Part shown: positions 36,860-49,191 of the stretch, piece by piece
Numbering within the stretch: the first letter of the stretch is position 1
How the letters are laid out: every line of letters begins with the position of its first letter
Assembly (NCBI RefSeq): GCF_002086125.1
Contig: NZ_MVHG01000015.1
Span: forward strand, 30,918 to 94,917
Source of the DNA: Mycobacterium arosiense ATCC BAA-1401 = DSM 45069
Lineage (GTDB): Bacteria > Actinomycetota > Actinomycetes > Mycobacteriales > Mycobacteriaceae
Reading direction: 5' to 3'
Length of the DNA: 64,000 nt
The notes under the pieces: generated by a model
What the model was told of the DNA's origin: nothing
Seen by the model: only the letters and a program-made list of their open reading frames with translations
Database searches by the model: none
Program-made: the position numbers and the translations under genes

Positions 36860-36924
36860 AAATATGGCGGCGACACGCCAATAATCCCCGCCGTAGGTTC
36901 ACACCGAAAGCCAACGATTCACAC
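36833..36924. repeat. Dispersed palindromic repeat, copy 2
   Basis: From CTGTGAATTCACGG (36833) to GATTCACACT (36924). The flanks are the reverse complement of those of copy 1 (GGTTCACACCGAAAGCCAACG here, CGTCGGCTTTCGGTGTGAA there), while the central 38 bp (36864-36901) reads in the same direction as the core of copy 1. The left end is part of the DUF559 coding sequence and supplies its stop codon. Confidence 0.7.
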
Positions 36925-36980
36925 TCGACGCAAAGGCACGCCGGAAAGGCGCGCCAAAGAGCAAAAGGCATGCCAGAGAG

Positions 36981-40239
<3,259 letters not shown>

Positions 40240-40243
<4 letters not shown>

Positions 40244-41559
40244 CGATACTCTTTCAGCCTCGGCCACAGGCCCAGCGCCACCGCGACGGCGGCGCCGAGG
40301 CTGAGCACCACGCCACCCACCTGAGCGCCGGACAGTCCGCTGCGCGCGTTGATGACGTCGTTGCGCAGCGTGATGCGGCCCTGGTCCATGGCCTTCACCA
40401 GCTCGCCTTCCAGCTTGTCGAACGCCGGGGTGGAGTCTTCCTCGCTGCTGCCCAGCGCCACCTGCGTGGCGGCCCGGTAATTACCCACCGAGATGTAGGA
40501 GGTGATCCGGTCGTTGGCCTGCCGCCAGCGCAGCAGCAGCTGGTCGGCGCCTTCGAGGTCGGGCTTGTCCACAGCGTCGCTGCGGGACATGTACTGGTCT
40601 AGCTGGCGGTGCATGGAATCGATGCGCTGGTAGAACGATTGCTTACGTTTCTCCTCGTCGCCGCGCCGGATCAGCGACAGGGTTTCGTCGGCACGGGCCT
40701 GCTGGGCGGTGATCGCGACGTTGGTGACCGTCTTGAGGGATTCCGCGGCAGTGTCCTTCGCGCTACGACTGGCCGTCGTAGAAATGGTCAGCGCAGTTCC
40801 AACCCAAACCACCATGACGAGAATAGCGAGTGCGCCCACCACCAGGCCGGGGTTGATTCGGCGTCGGGTGCGCCGCGCCAGCCAGCGGTGGGAGAACGCG
40901 CCGAAGACCACGGTGGCGCCGACCACCATGATCACCGGGGCCGGGATCTGCGTCGACGCGGTGGTTTCGGCGTCCACCCGCTCCGATGTCGCCTGATAGA
41001 GCCGCGCCGCGTCGGGCAGGATCGTCGACTGCATCAGGCCCGATGCCTCCGAGAGGTATGACGAGCCGACGGGGTTGCCCTCCCGGTTGTTGGTCCGGGC
41101 GATTTCGATCAGGCCGGTGTACACGGCCAACTCGGCGTTGATCCGGCCCAACAGCTGCACCAGCGGTTCGTCGGTGAGCCCGCTCGAGGCCCGGGTGACG
41201 GCGACGGACGCGTCGGTGATGGCCTGCTCGTAGCGCTGGCGCACGGGCTGCGGCTCCGCCTCGGCGATGAACGCGGTCGCCGCCGCGGCGTCGGCCACCG
41301 ACAGCGTGGTGTAGAGCCGCCCGGCGGCGAACGACAGCGGCTCGGTGTGGTTGAGCACCGTGGTCAGCACCTGCTGCCGGTGGTTGATGGTGGTCGACGT
41401 GGCGAAGGCGCTGATGCCGCCGAGCACGGCCAGCACGATGCCGATGGTCAAGATGCGCCCCGGCGTCGTGGAGATGAACCACCACCGCGGATGAGCCGGT
41501 TCGGCCGGCGATCGCGATCCCTGCGGCTCGGTCGACGGGTGTGCCAGCTCAACCGTCAC
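40240..41559 (-). CDS. glnX: GlnX transmembrane signalling protein
   Basis: 439 aa, first gene of the glnX-glnH-pknG operon (Rv0412c-like). Four transmembrane segments: FISTTPGRILTIGIVLAVLGG near the N-terminus, VIMVVGATVVFGAF and LVVGALAILVMVVWVGTAL in the middle, and LGAAVAVALGLWP at the end. Two extracytoplasmic helical segments (about 60-200 and 275-400) resemble four-helix sensor domains. It links GlnH outside to PknG inside. The stop overlaps the glnH start (ATGATG). Confidence 0.9.
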
Positions 41560-41645
41560 GTTTGATCAGCCCTCATCTCTCGGCCACTCGATTTCGCTGC
41601 ATCGACCTCTATAAGCAAAGTCTAAGAGCATGTTCGGGTGGATGG

Positions 41646-42341
41646 GTGGAGGCGGACGCAATTGGCGACGCCCCAACCAAGTCTGCATATCCTGAATCGG
41701 TGCAGGGCGACGGTGACGGTTGGGTGATCTCCGAGCGCGGCGCCCACTACTGGGGCCGGTATGGCGCGGCGGGTTTGCTGCTGCGGGCCCCGCAGTCCGA
41801 CGGTACGCCCGCGGTGCTGCTGCAGCATCGCGCCGTGTGGAGTCATCAGGGCGGAACCTGGGGGCTGCCGGGCGGCGCTCGGGACAGCCACGAAACGCCG
41901 GAACAGACCGCGGTCCGCGAAGCGAACGAGGAGGCCGGGCTGCTCGGCGAGCGGCTGGCCGTGCGCGCGACCGTGGTCACGGCCGAGGTCGCAGGCATCG
42001 CCGGCACGCGGTGGAGCTACACCACCGTGATCGCCGACGCCGCCGAGCTGCTGCACACCGTGCCCAACCGGGAAAGCGCCGAGATGCGCTGGGTCGCCGA
42101 AGACGAGGTGGCCGACCTGCCGCTGCATCCGGGCTTCGCGGCCAGCTGGCAGCGGCTGCGCACCGCGCCGGCGGTGTTGCCGCTGGGCGACGGCGACGGA
42201 CGACGGCGATACCTGCCGCGCACGATCGAGATCGAGACCGGCGTCTTCGTCTGGTGCATGCCCGGCCCCCCATCGCAGGCCGACCAGGCGCCCTCGCAGC
42301 TGACCCGCCGGATCAGCTCGCTGCTGCCAGCGCCGAACTGA
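41646..42341 (+). CDS. mutT3: Nudix hydrolase MutT3
   Basis: About 231 aa from GTG 41646; GTG 41700 is an alternative. The Nudix box is [23 protein letters not shown] (GX5EX7REUXEEXGU), preceded by [20 protein letters not shown]. MutT-type enzymes of this group remove 8-oxo-dGTP or related nucleotides. The 3' end overlaps convergent thiE by 29 bp. It diverges from glnX with a separate promoter region. Confidence 0.9.
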   Translation: MEADAIGDAPTKSAYPESVQGDGDGWVISERGAHYWGRYGAAGLLLRAPQSDGTPAVLLQHRAVWSHQGGTWGLPGGARDSHETPEQTAVREANEEAGLLGERLAVRATVVTAEVAGIAGTRWSYTTVIADAAELLHTVPNRESAEMRWVAEDEVADLPLHPGFAASWQRLRTAPAVLPLGDGDGRRRYLPRTIEIETGVFVWCMPGPPSQADQAPSQLTRRISSLLPAPN

Positions 42342-42984
42342 GCCGTGCGGCCGCCGCCCGCGGGTCGGCGGCCGCGGTGATCGCCCGCACCACCACGATG
42401 CGCCGGGCACCGGCGTCGAGCACCTCGGGCAGCCGGCGTTCGTCGATGCCGCCGATGGCGAACCACGGCTTGTCGGTTCCCAGCCCGGCGGCCGCCTGCA
42501 CCAGCGGCAGGCCCGGCGCCTCGCGGTCCGGTTTGGTGGGCGTCGGCCAGCACGGCCCGACGCAGAAGTAGTCCGCTTCGCTGCGCGCGGCGGCGGCGGC
42601 CTGGTCGGCGCCGTGGGTGGACGACCCGAGCAGCACGTCCGGCCCGAGGATGTCGCGCGCGATCGCCAGCGGCAGGTCGCCCTGCCCGAGGTGCAGCACG
42701 TCGGCGCCGGCCGCGCGGGCGATGTCGGCGCGGTCGTTGACGGCGAACAGGGCGCCGTGCCGGCGCGCCGCGTCGGCCAGCACCTGGCACGCCGCCAGCT
42801 CGTCGCGCGCCTCCAGCGGGCCGAACCGTTGCTCGCCGGCCGAACCCTTGTCGCGCAGCTGGATGATGTCCACGCCGCCGGCCAGGGCGGCGTCGGCGAA
42901 CTCGGCCAAATCGCCGCGCTCGCGGCGCGCGTCGGTACACAGATAGAGTCGCGCCGCGGCCAGCCGGGCAAGACGTTGATGCAC
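42313..42984 (-). CDS. thiE: Thiamine-phosphate synthase
   Basis: 223 aa TIM barrel. It joins HMP-PP and the thiazole phosphate to thiamine phosphate. [29 protein letters not shown] (pyrophosphate-binding Arg/Asp), [25 protein letters not shown], and [25 protein letters not shown] are the family motifs. The GTG at 42984 lies 6 nt from a TAGCGT hexamer, suggesting a leaderless transcript. It is divergent from thiO. Confidence 0.95.
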   Translation of the reverse strand: MHQRLARLAAARLYLCTDARRERGDLAEFADAALAGGVDIIQLRDKGSAGEQRFGPLEARDELAACQVLADAARRHGALFAVNDRADIARAAGADVLHLGQGDLPLAIARDILGPDVLLGSSTHGADQAAAAARSEADYFCVGPCWPTPTKPDREAPGLPLVQAAAGLGTDKPWFAIGGIDERRLPEVLDAGARRIVVVRAITAAADPRAAAARLSSALAAAS

Positions 42985-42990
42985 ACCGAG

Positions 42991-43008
42991 ACGCTAGCGC
43001 GCTAGCGT
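42991..43008. promoter_or_regulatory. Palindromic divergent promoter between thiE and thiO
   Basis: ACGCTAGCGCGCTAGCGT is a perfect 18-bp palindrome. Each arm gives the hexamer TAGCGT, a plausible -10 element, pointing outward: minus strand at 42996-42991 (6 nt before the thiE GTG) and plus strand at 43003-43008 (about 22 nt before the TPP riboswitch of thiOSG). Confidence 0.5.
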
Positions 43009-43030
43009 GGAGCCGAAGAGAACCACTGGA

Positions 43031-43142
43031 CACGGGAGTCCCGGGTAGTCGACTGACTGCGGGGCTGAGAGTGGGCACAGCCGGAGCCTTCCGGACCTGC
43101 CCTTACCGTCACACCTGATCCGGATCATGCCGGCGAAGGGAG
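43031..43142 (+). promoter_or_regulatory. TPP riboswitch upstream of thiO
   Basis: Conserved thi-box parts are present in order: CACGGGAGTCCCGG (P1/P2 start), GGGGCTGAGA (pyrimidine-binding CUGAGA), a stem (CCGGAGCCTTCCGG), and ACCTGATCCGGATCATGCCGGCGAAGGGA (pyrophosphate-binding CCUGAUC and AUGCCGGCGAAGGGA). The 3' strand carries AGGGAGG, the ribosome-binding site for thiO 8 nt upstream of its ATG, so TPP binding probably blocks translation initiation. Confidence 0.95.
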
Positions 43143-43150
43143 GCTCGACC

Positions 43151-44182
43151 ATGACCGGGATGTCCTCGGGACCCCCATTGGGGTCCGTGGCCGTCGTCGG
43201 TGGCGGCGTCATCGGGCTGGCGGTGGCGCGCCGCGCCGCGCAGGCCGGCTGGTCGGTGCGGGTGCATCGCGGCGACCAGAAGGGCGCATCCTGGGTGGCC
43301 GGCGGCATGCTGGCGCCGCACAGCGAAGGCTGGCCCGGTGAAGAGAGGTTGCTGCGGCTGGGCCTGGAATCGCTGCGGCTGTGGCGCGAGGGCGGTTTCA
43401 CCGACGGGCTGCCGGCCGGGGTGATCACCGCGCGCGAGTCGTTGGTGGTGGCCGTCGACCGCGCCGACGTCGCCGACCTGCGTACGGTCGCGGAGTGGTT
43501 GTCCGGCCAAGGGCACCCGGTGGTGTGGGAGTCGGCGGCCCGCGACGTCGAACCGCTGCTGGCGCAGGGCATCAGGCACGGTTTCCGGGCGCCCACCGAA
43601 CTGGCCGTGGACAACCGGGCGGTGCTCGACGCGCTGGCCGCCGACTGCGAGCGCCTCGGGGTGCAATGGGCGCCGCCGGTGCACGACCTGTCGCGCGTCG
43701 AGGCCGACGCGGCGGTGATCGCCAACGGCATCGATGCGCCGGCGCTGTGGCCGGGCCTGCCGGTGCGCCCGGTCAAGGGCGAGGTGCTGCGGCTGCGGTG
43801 GCGAAAGGGTTGTATGCCGTTGCCGCGACGGGTGATTCGCGCCCGGGTGCACGGACGGCAGGTGTACCTGGTGCCCCGCGCGGACGGGGTGGTCGTCGGT
43901 GCCACCCAGTACGAGCACGGGCGCGACACCGCCCCGGTCGTCTCGGGGGTGCGCGACCTGCTCGACGACGCGTGTGCGGTGCTGCCGGCGCTGGGCGAAT
44001 ACGAGCTGGCCGAATGTGCCGCCGGGCTGCGCCCGATGACCCCCGACAATCTGCCGTTGGTGCATCGCCTGGACGCGCGGACGCTGGTCGCCGCCGGCCA
44101 CGGCCGGTCGGGATTCCTGTTGGCCCCCTGGACGGCAGAGCAGATCGTGTCCGAACTGTCCCCGGTGGGAGCACACCGATGA
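43151..44182 (+). CDS. thiO: Glycine oxidase ThiO
   Basis: 343 aa FAD-dependent oxidase. It oxidises glycine to the imine used for the thiazole ring. Rossmann VAVVGGGVIGLAVARRAAQAG, GASWVAGGMLAPHSE, VVGATQYEHGRDTAP and the C-terminal VAAGHGRSGFLLAPWTAEQI with the flavin-binding Gly. ATG 43151 follows the riboswitch; an ATG at 43160 is an alternative. First gene of thiO-thiS-thiG. Confidence 0.93.
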   Translation: MTGMSSGPPLGSVAVVGGGVIGLAVARRAAQAGWSVRVHRGDQKGASWVAGGMLAPHSEGWPGEERLLRLGLESLRLWREGGFTDGLPAGVITARESLVVAVDRADVADLRTVAEWLSGQGHPVVWESAARDVEPLLAQGIRHGFRAPTELAVDNRAVLDALAADCERLGVQWAPPVHDLSRVEADAAVIANGIDAPALWPGLPVRPVKGEVLRLRWRKGCMPLPRRVIRARVHGRQVYLVPRADGVVVGATQYEHGRDTAPVVSGVRDLLDDACAVLPALGEYELAECAAGLRPMTPDNLPLVHRLDARTLVAAGHGRSGFLLAPWTAEQIVSELSPVGAHR

Positions 44183-44204
44183 TCGTGCGCTGGGACGAGT
44201 TAGA

Positions 44205-44237
44205 GCGAAGCGCTGCGGGGGTACCTCCCGCTTGCGA
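44205..44237. repeat. Short palindromic repeat in thiO-thiS gap
   Basis: GCGAAGCG, spacer, GCGGGGGTACCTCCCGC then TTGCGA: nested inverted repeats in the 73-bp gap. GGGGGTACCTCCCGCTTGCG (44217-44236) recurs, with one change, on the opposite strand at 55160-55179. Its RNA would form a stable hairpin and might set relative expression of thiO and thiSG. Confidence 0.6.
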
Positions 44238-44255
44238 TGAAGAGGAGCGGCGCTG

Positions 44256-45215
<960 letters not shown>

Positions 45216-45216
<1 letters not shown>

Positions 45217-45983
45217 TGAGTCGCTATGTCGCGCTGGGCAGTTCGATGGCAGCAGGCCCGGGCATCCGTCCCCGCGCGGCGGGGGCGCCGCGGTGGTCGG
45301 GCCGATCCGCACGCAATTACGCGCACCTGGTCGCGCGGAGTCACCGCTACGACTTGGTGGACGTCACCTTCTCCGGGGCGACCACCGCCCATGTGCTCTC
45401 CGAAAGCCAGCGCGGGGCGCAACCCCAGATCGCCGCGCTGGACGGCACCGAGAGCCTGGTCACCGTCACCATCGGCGGCAACGACGTCGGCTACGTCCCG
45501 CTGTTGATGGCCGCGTCGCTGCCACGGGCATTGCGGCACCTCCCGCTGCTGGGGGACCGCATCGTCGAACTGCTGGACCGGCAGGCGCGGGATCGGGCCC
45601 TGGACGCGGTGTTCGAATCGCTGTGCGCGGTCGGCCGGGAGGTGCGCCGACGGTCGGCGGGGGCACGGATCTTCTTCGTCGACTACCTGACGATGCTGCC
45701 GCCGCCGGGTGTGCCGGCCGCGCCGCTGTCGACCCCCGATGCCGACCTGGGACGCCACGTGGCCGCGACGCTGGAAACGATGACGGCCGATGCCGCCGCG
45801 GCGACCGGCTGCGGACTCATCCGCGCCGCCGCGGCCAGCCGCGAACACCACGCGTGGTCGGCACAGCCCTGGACCAGCCTGCCGACCCGCTTGGGTGTGT
45901 CGCTGCCCGGACGCCCCGCCGCCGTACACCCGAACGCCGACGGTATGCGCGCGGTAGCGGATTTGCTTGCGGCTGCGCTGTAA
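45216..45983 (+). CDS. SGNH/GDSL hydrolase
   Basis: 255 aa. Block I YVALGSSMAAGPGI places the nucleophile in G-S-S instead of the usual G-D-S. Block III is VTIGGNDVGYVP (Gly, Asn) and block V AAVHPNADGMRAVADLL supplies the catalytic His without the usual Asp three residues before it. No signal peptide, unlike secreted relatives. It may be an esterase or lipase. Its start overlaps thiG by one base, so it is co-expressed with thiamine genes, though I see no functional link. Confidence 0.8.
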
Positions 45984-45986
45984 ACG

Positions 45987-46517
45987 TCAGCCGTTGGCGC
46001 GCCACCACCGGTAGAGCGCGGCCACGTCGGTGTTTGACGCGCGGAGATAGCTCAGCGTGTTCGTGGCGTCGGTGGTCCAGATGATCTCGGCGCCGTTTTG
46101 GTATGTGCCGCAGGCCGCCTGACCGGCGCTGCCGGCGGCGCCTTCCTTGTGCCAGGGCGACGGCGACTGGGTGGCGTCCCCGCACGGGGTCAGCACGTCC
46201 TCTTTGATGGTGGCCTTGAACGAGGTGGCCAAGTTGTCGGCATTGGTGAACAGCACGTACTTGGCCTGAACCGGACCGCTCGGGTCGGGACTGTGGCCGC
46301 AGGTGAGCACCGCCAATTGCGTGCTGCGGTCGATGGTTCCGGCGGTGCAGTTGTTCAGGCCGTAGCCCTTCGACAGCGAGGCCGTAAGTGCGTTGATATC
46401 CGAGGCGTTGCCGGTGGTGGCGGGGTCCGCGCCCGCCGTGACGCCGCCCGCTAAGCCCAGACTGGTCGTGAGTGCCGTTACCGCCGCCGTCCTGCGCACG
46501 TTGCTGAAATCAGACAT
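45987..46517 (-). CDS. Secreted protein of unknown function
   Basis: 176 aa with signal peptide (VRRTAAVTALTTSLGLAGGVTAGA, cleavage near 31). The mature part contains four Cys (NNCTAG, LTCGHS, TPCGDA, QAACGTY) that probably form two disulfides, and ends in a Trp-rich helix (YRWWRANG). Similar domains occur as exported sensor-like domains in mycobacterial proteins, but I cannot name a family. GGAG precedes ATG 46517. It converges on the SGNH gene with only 3 bp between stops. Confidence 0.72.
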   Translation of the reverse strand: MSDFSNVRRTAAVTALTTSLGLAGGVTAGADPATTGNASDINALTASLSKGYGLNNCTAGTIDRSTQLAVLTCGHSPDPSGPVQAKYVLFTNADNLATSFKATIKEDVLTPCGDATQSPSPWHKEGAAGSAGQAACGTYQNGAEIIWTTDATNTLSYLRASNTDVAALYRWWRANG

Positions 46518-46855
46518 GAAGGACTCCTTAACGGCGACTTCTAAACACGGATAGTAGGGCTATGTCGTGGTAAAGCAATACGTTCCGTAGGCAATTATCT
46601 GTGTGGGATTCCTTCCCCGGCTCAGGCGCAAGAGGCGCAGGCAAATGGCAGTGCTGTGCGACTCGCCGCGCCGAATAACGAATTGTGTCCCCGGCCCGGC
46701 GCTAATCGAGCCACCCGGCGAATGTTTGGTGTCGCCGACGCGTTGCGGCCGCGCCGGTCTAACGGTGATTTTTTCATTGCTGGTGCCGATCAGAGCGCGC
46801 TCGGGTATGGTTAGCACCGCTTTACGTCAGCTAACTTCTCTTGACTGGAGAATCC
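46518..46855. other. Divergent intergenic region
   Basis: 338 bp between the secreted-protein gene (-) and the CD225 gene (+). It is lower in GC than the surroundings and should hold both promoters. I see no coding sequence or repeat that I can support. TGGAG at 46846-46850 is the ribosome-binding site of the CD225 gene. Confidence 0.5.
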
Positions 46856-47203
46856 ATGACACAACCCCCTTTTCCGCCGCCCGATTATCCGCCGCCGTCT
46901 CCCGGTTACCCGCCGCAGCAGCCGGCCGGCCAGGCGCCGAATAACTATCTGGTGTGGTCGATTCTGGCGACGCTGTTCTGCTGCCTTCCCTTCGGAATCG
47001 TGGCGATCGTCAAGTCGAGCCAGGTCAACGGGTTGTGGGCGCAGGGGCGCTACGCCGAGGCGCAAGCGTCCGCCGACAGCGCCAAGAAATGGGTGATCTG
47101 GTCGGTGGCCATCGGTGTCGTCGCGGGCATCATCTACGGCATTTTGATGGCGGCCGGCGCGCTCAACATGAACACCAACGCGGCACTCGCTGCGATGTTC
47201 TAA
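46856..47203 (+). CDS. CD225/dispanin-family membrane protein
   Basis: 115 aa from ATG 46856. A Pro/Tyr-rich N-terminus (PPFPPPDYPPPSPGYPPQQP) precedes the CD225 signature: NNYLVWSILATLFCCLPFGIVAIVKSSQVNGLWAQGRYAEAQ, a re-entrant helix with paired Cys, then a transmembrane helix (VIWSVAIGVVAGIIYGILM). Bacterial CD225 proteins are relatives of interferon-induced transmembrane proteins, with no defined role. The DUF2752 gene follows 18 bp later, a pairing common in actinobacteria. Confidence 0.88.
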   Translation: MTQPPFPPPDYPPPSPGYPPQQPAGQAPNNYLVWSILATLFCCLPFGIVAIVKSSQVNGLWAQGRYAEAQASADSAKKWVIWSVAIGVVAGIIYGILMAAGALNMNTNAALAAMF

Positions 47204-47221
47204 AGCCGCTGGAGTTCGATC

Positions 47222-47647
47222 ATGATGACCCGCTGGGGGCCGGCGCAGGCAAGTCTCGGTGCGCCACTGATGGTGGCGGCAGCTACGACGCTGATGTGCG
47301 CCGCCATCTGCGCGGGTGACCCGACCACCCCGAACGGCCCGCTGCCGGTTTGCCCCACCAAGGCGTTGTTGGGAATCGACTGTCCCGGCTGCGGCAGCTT
47401 GCGGATGGTGTACGCACTCTTGCACGGCAACTTGTTGGCGGCCGCCAGGTTCAACGCGTTGGGCCTGGCGGCTGTCGTGCTGCTGGCGTGGGCCTACTGT
47501 TCCTGGACCTACGGGCGCCTGGTGGGTCGGCGGATTCGCAGCTGGCAGCACCGGCGCTGGGCCGCCGTCCTGACGCTGTCACTGGTGCTGGCCTGGTTCG
47601 TGGTGCGCAATATCCCCTTTGCGCCCTTCAGCGCGCTGCATGTCTGA
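47222..47647 (+). CDS. DUF2752 membrane protein
   Basis: 141 aa with three to four transmembrane helices. The defining motif is CPTKALLGIDCPGCGSLRMVYALLHG, three Cys in an extracytoplasmic loop followed by a conserved Arg. DUF2752 proteins often sit next to CD225/DUF4870-like genes and have no known function; the Cys cluster suggests metal or thiol chemistry, which is inference. It is downstream of and presumably co-transcribed with the CD225 gene. Confidence 0.87.
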   Translation: MMTRWGPAQASLGAPLMVAAATTLMCAAICAGDPTTPNGPLPVCPTKALLGIDCPGCGSLRMVYALLHGNLLAAARFNALGLAAVVLLAWAYCSWTYGRLVGRRIRSWQHRRWAAVLTLSLVLAWFVVRNIPFAPFSALHV

Positions 47648-47700
47648 TACCGCCGTGTCCTGGTCCGGGCCGGCCGGGCCGCGGTCTAATCTTGGGCGCG

Positions 47701-49191
47701 ATGGTGAACAAATCCACGACGATTCCGGCGATGCTGGCCGTGATCGTCCTGACCGCGTTGTCGGCCGGCTGCTCAGATCGGGCGTCCGGCTCGCAGCAAA
47801 CACCGCGCGCCGCGGCCGAATTCGCCGCCGGCCTGCGCGACAAGGTCACCACCGACGCGATGATGGCCCACCTGTCGAAACTGCAAGAGATCGCCAACGC
47901 CAACAACGGCACTCGGGCGGTAGGTACGCCCGGATACGAGGCCAGCGTCGACTACGTGGCGAACGTCCTGCGCGGCAGCGGATTTGACGTGCAGACCCCC
48001 GAATTCTCGGCGCGCGTGTTTCACGCCGAGAAGCCGGAGCTCACCGTCGGCGGTAAGTCGGTCGAGGCGCACGCTCTGGACTTCAGCCTCGGCACCCCGC
48101 CGGACGGGGTGAGCGGGCCGCTCGTCGTGGCGCCGCCGAACAATCTGGGCTGCGCGGCTTCCGACTATGCCACGTTGGCGCTGCGGGGCGCCGTGGTGCT
48201 GGTGGATCGCGGCACCTGCCCGTTCGCGCAGAAAGAAGACGCCGCCGCACAGCGCGGCGCCGTGGCGATGATCATCGCCGACAACGTCGACGAACAACAG
48301 ATGGGCGGCACACTCGGCCCGACCACCGAGGTGAAGATTCCGGTGCTGAGCGTGACCAAATCGATGGGGGTGCAGCTACGCGGTCAGCCCGGCCCCACCA
48401 CGATCAAGCTCACTGCGAGCGCCCAAAGCTTTCGGGCCCGCAACGTGATTGCGCAGACCAAGACCGGGTCGGCGGCCGACGTGGTGATGGCTGGGGCGCA
48501 CCTGGACAGCGTGCCCGACGGCCCGGGTATCAATGACAATGGATCGGGCGTGGCCGCGGTGCTGGAAACCGCTGCGCGACTTGGGAGTACGCCGCCGGTG
48601 CACAACGCGCTACGGTTCGGCTTCTGGGGTGCGGAGGAGCTCGGACTGATCGGGTCGCGCAACTACGTCGAGTCGCTGGACTTGACGGGGTTGAAAAACC
48701 TTGCGCTGTACCTCAATTTCGACATGCTCGCGTCGCCGAACCCGGGCTACTTCACCTACGACGGCGACCAATCGCTGCCCGCGGACGCGCGCGGCCAGCC
48801 GGTGGTGCCCGAGGGCTCGGCCGGTATCGAGCGCACGCTGGTCGCCTACCTGAAGTCGGCCGGCAAGACCGCGCAGGACACCGCGTTCGACGGCCGGTCC
48901 GACTACGACGGGTTCACCCTGGCGGGCGTCCCCGCCGGCGGCCTGTTCTCGGGGGCCGAGGGGAAGATGTCGGCCGACCAGGCCAAGTTGTGGGGCGGCA
49001 CCGCCGACCAACCGTTCGACCCCAACTACCACCAGAAGACCGACACCCTCGACCACATCGACCGCACCGCACTGAGAATCAACGGCGGCGGTGTGGCCTA
49101 CGCGATCGGTCTGTACGCGCAGGACCTCGGCGGCCACAACGGTGTCCCCGCCATGGCGGACCGCACGCGGCACGTGCTCACCAAATCATGA
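47701..49191 (+). CDS. lpqL: LpqL lipoprotein aminopeptidase (M28)
   Basis: 496 aa from ATG 47701. TAATCT (47687-47692) suggests a leaderless mRNA. Lipobox LSAGC (Cys about 22). A PA domain (about 130-230, RGAVVLVDRGTCPFAQKEDAA) is inserted before the peptidase core. All M28 zinc residues are visible: His267 (AHLDS), bridging Asp279 (INDNGSG), Glu312-Glu313 (GAEELG; general base and ligand), Asp341 (LNFDML) and His444 (PNYHQKT). It should be an active, surface-anchored zinc aminopeptidase. Followed by a paralogue with ATGA overlap. Confidence 0.95.
   Translation: MVNKSTTIPAMLAVIVLTALSAGCSDRASGSQQTPRAAAEFAAGLRDKVTTDAMMAHLSKLQEIANANNGTRAVGTPGYEASVDYVANVLRGSGFDVQTPEFSARVFHAEKPELTVGGKSVEAHALDFSLGTPPDGVSGPLVVAPPNNLGCAASDYATLALRGAVVLVDRGTCPFAQKEDAAAQRGAVAMIIADNVDEQQMGGTLGPTTEVKIPVLSVTKSMGVQLRGQPGPTTIKLTASAQSFRARNVIAQTKTGSAADVVMAGAHLDSVPDGPGINDNGSGVAAVLETAARLGSTPPVHNALRFGFWGAEELGLIGSRNYVESLDLTGLKNLALYLNFDMLASPNPGYFTYDGDQSLPADARGQPVVPEGSAGIERTLVAYLKSAGKTAQDTAFDGRSDYDGFTLAGVPAGGLFSGAEGKMSADQAKLWGGTADQPFDPNYHQKTDTLDHIDRTALRINGGGVAYAIGLYAQDLGGHNGVPAMADRTRHVLTKS

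Noticed and set aside
47350..47700. N-terminal extension of lpqL
   Set aside because: It overlaps the DUF2752 gene and would bury the lipoprotein signal peptide inside the protein.
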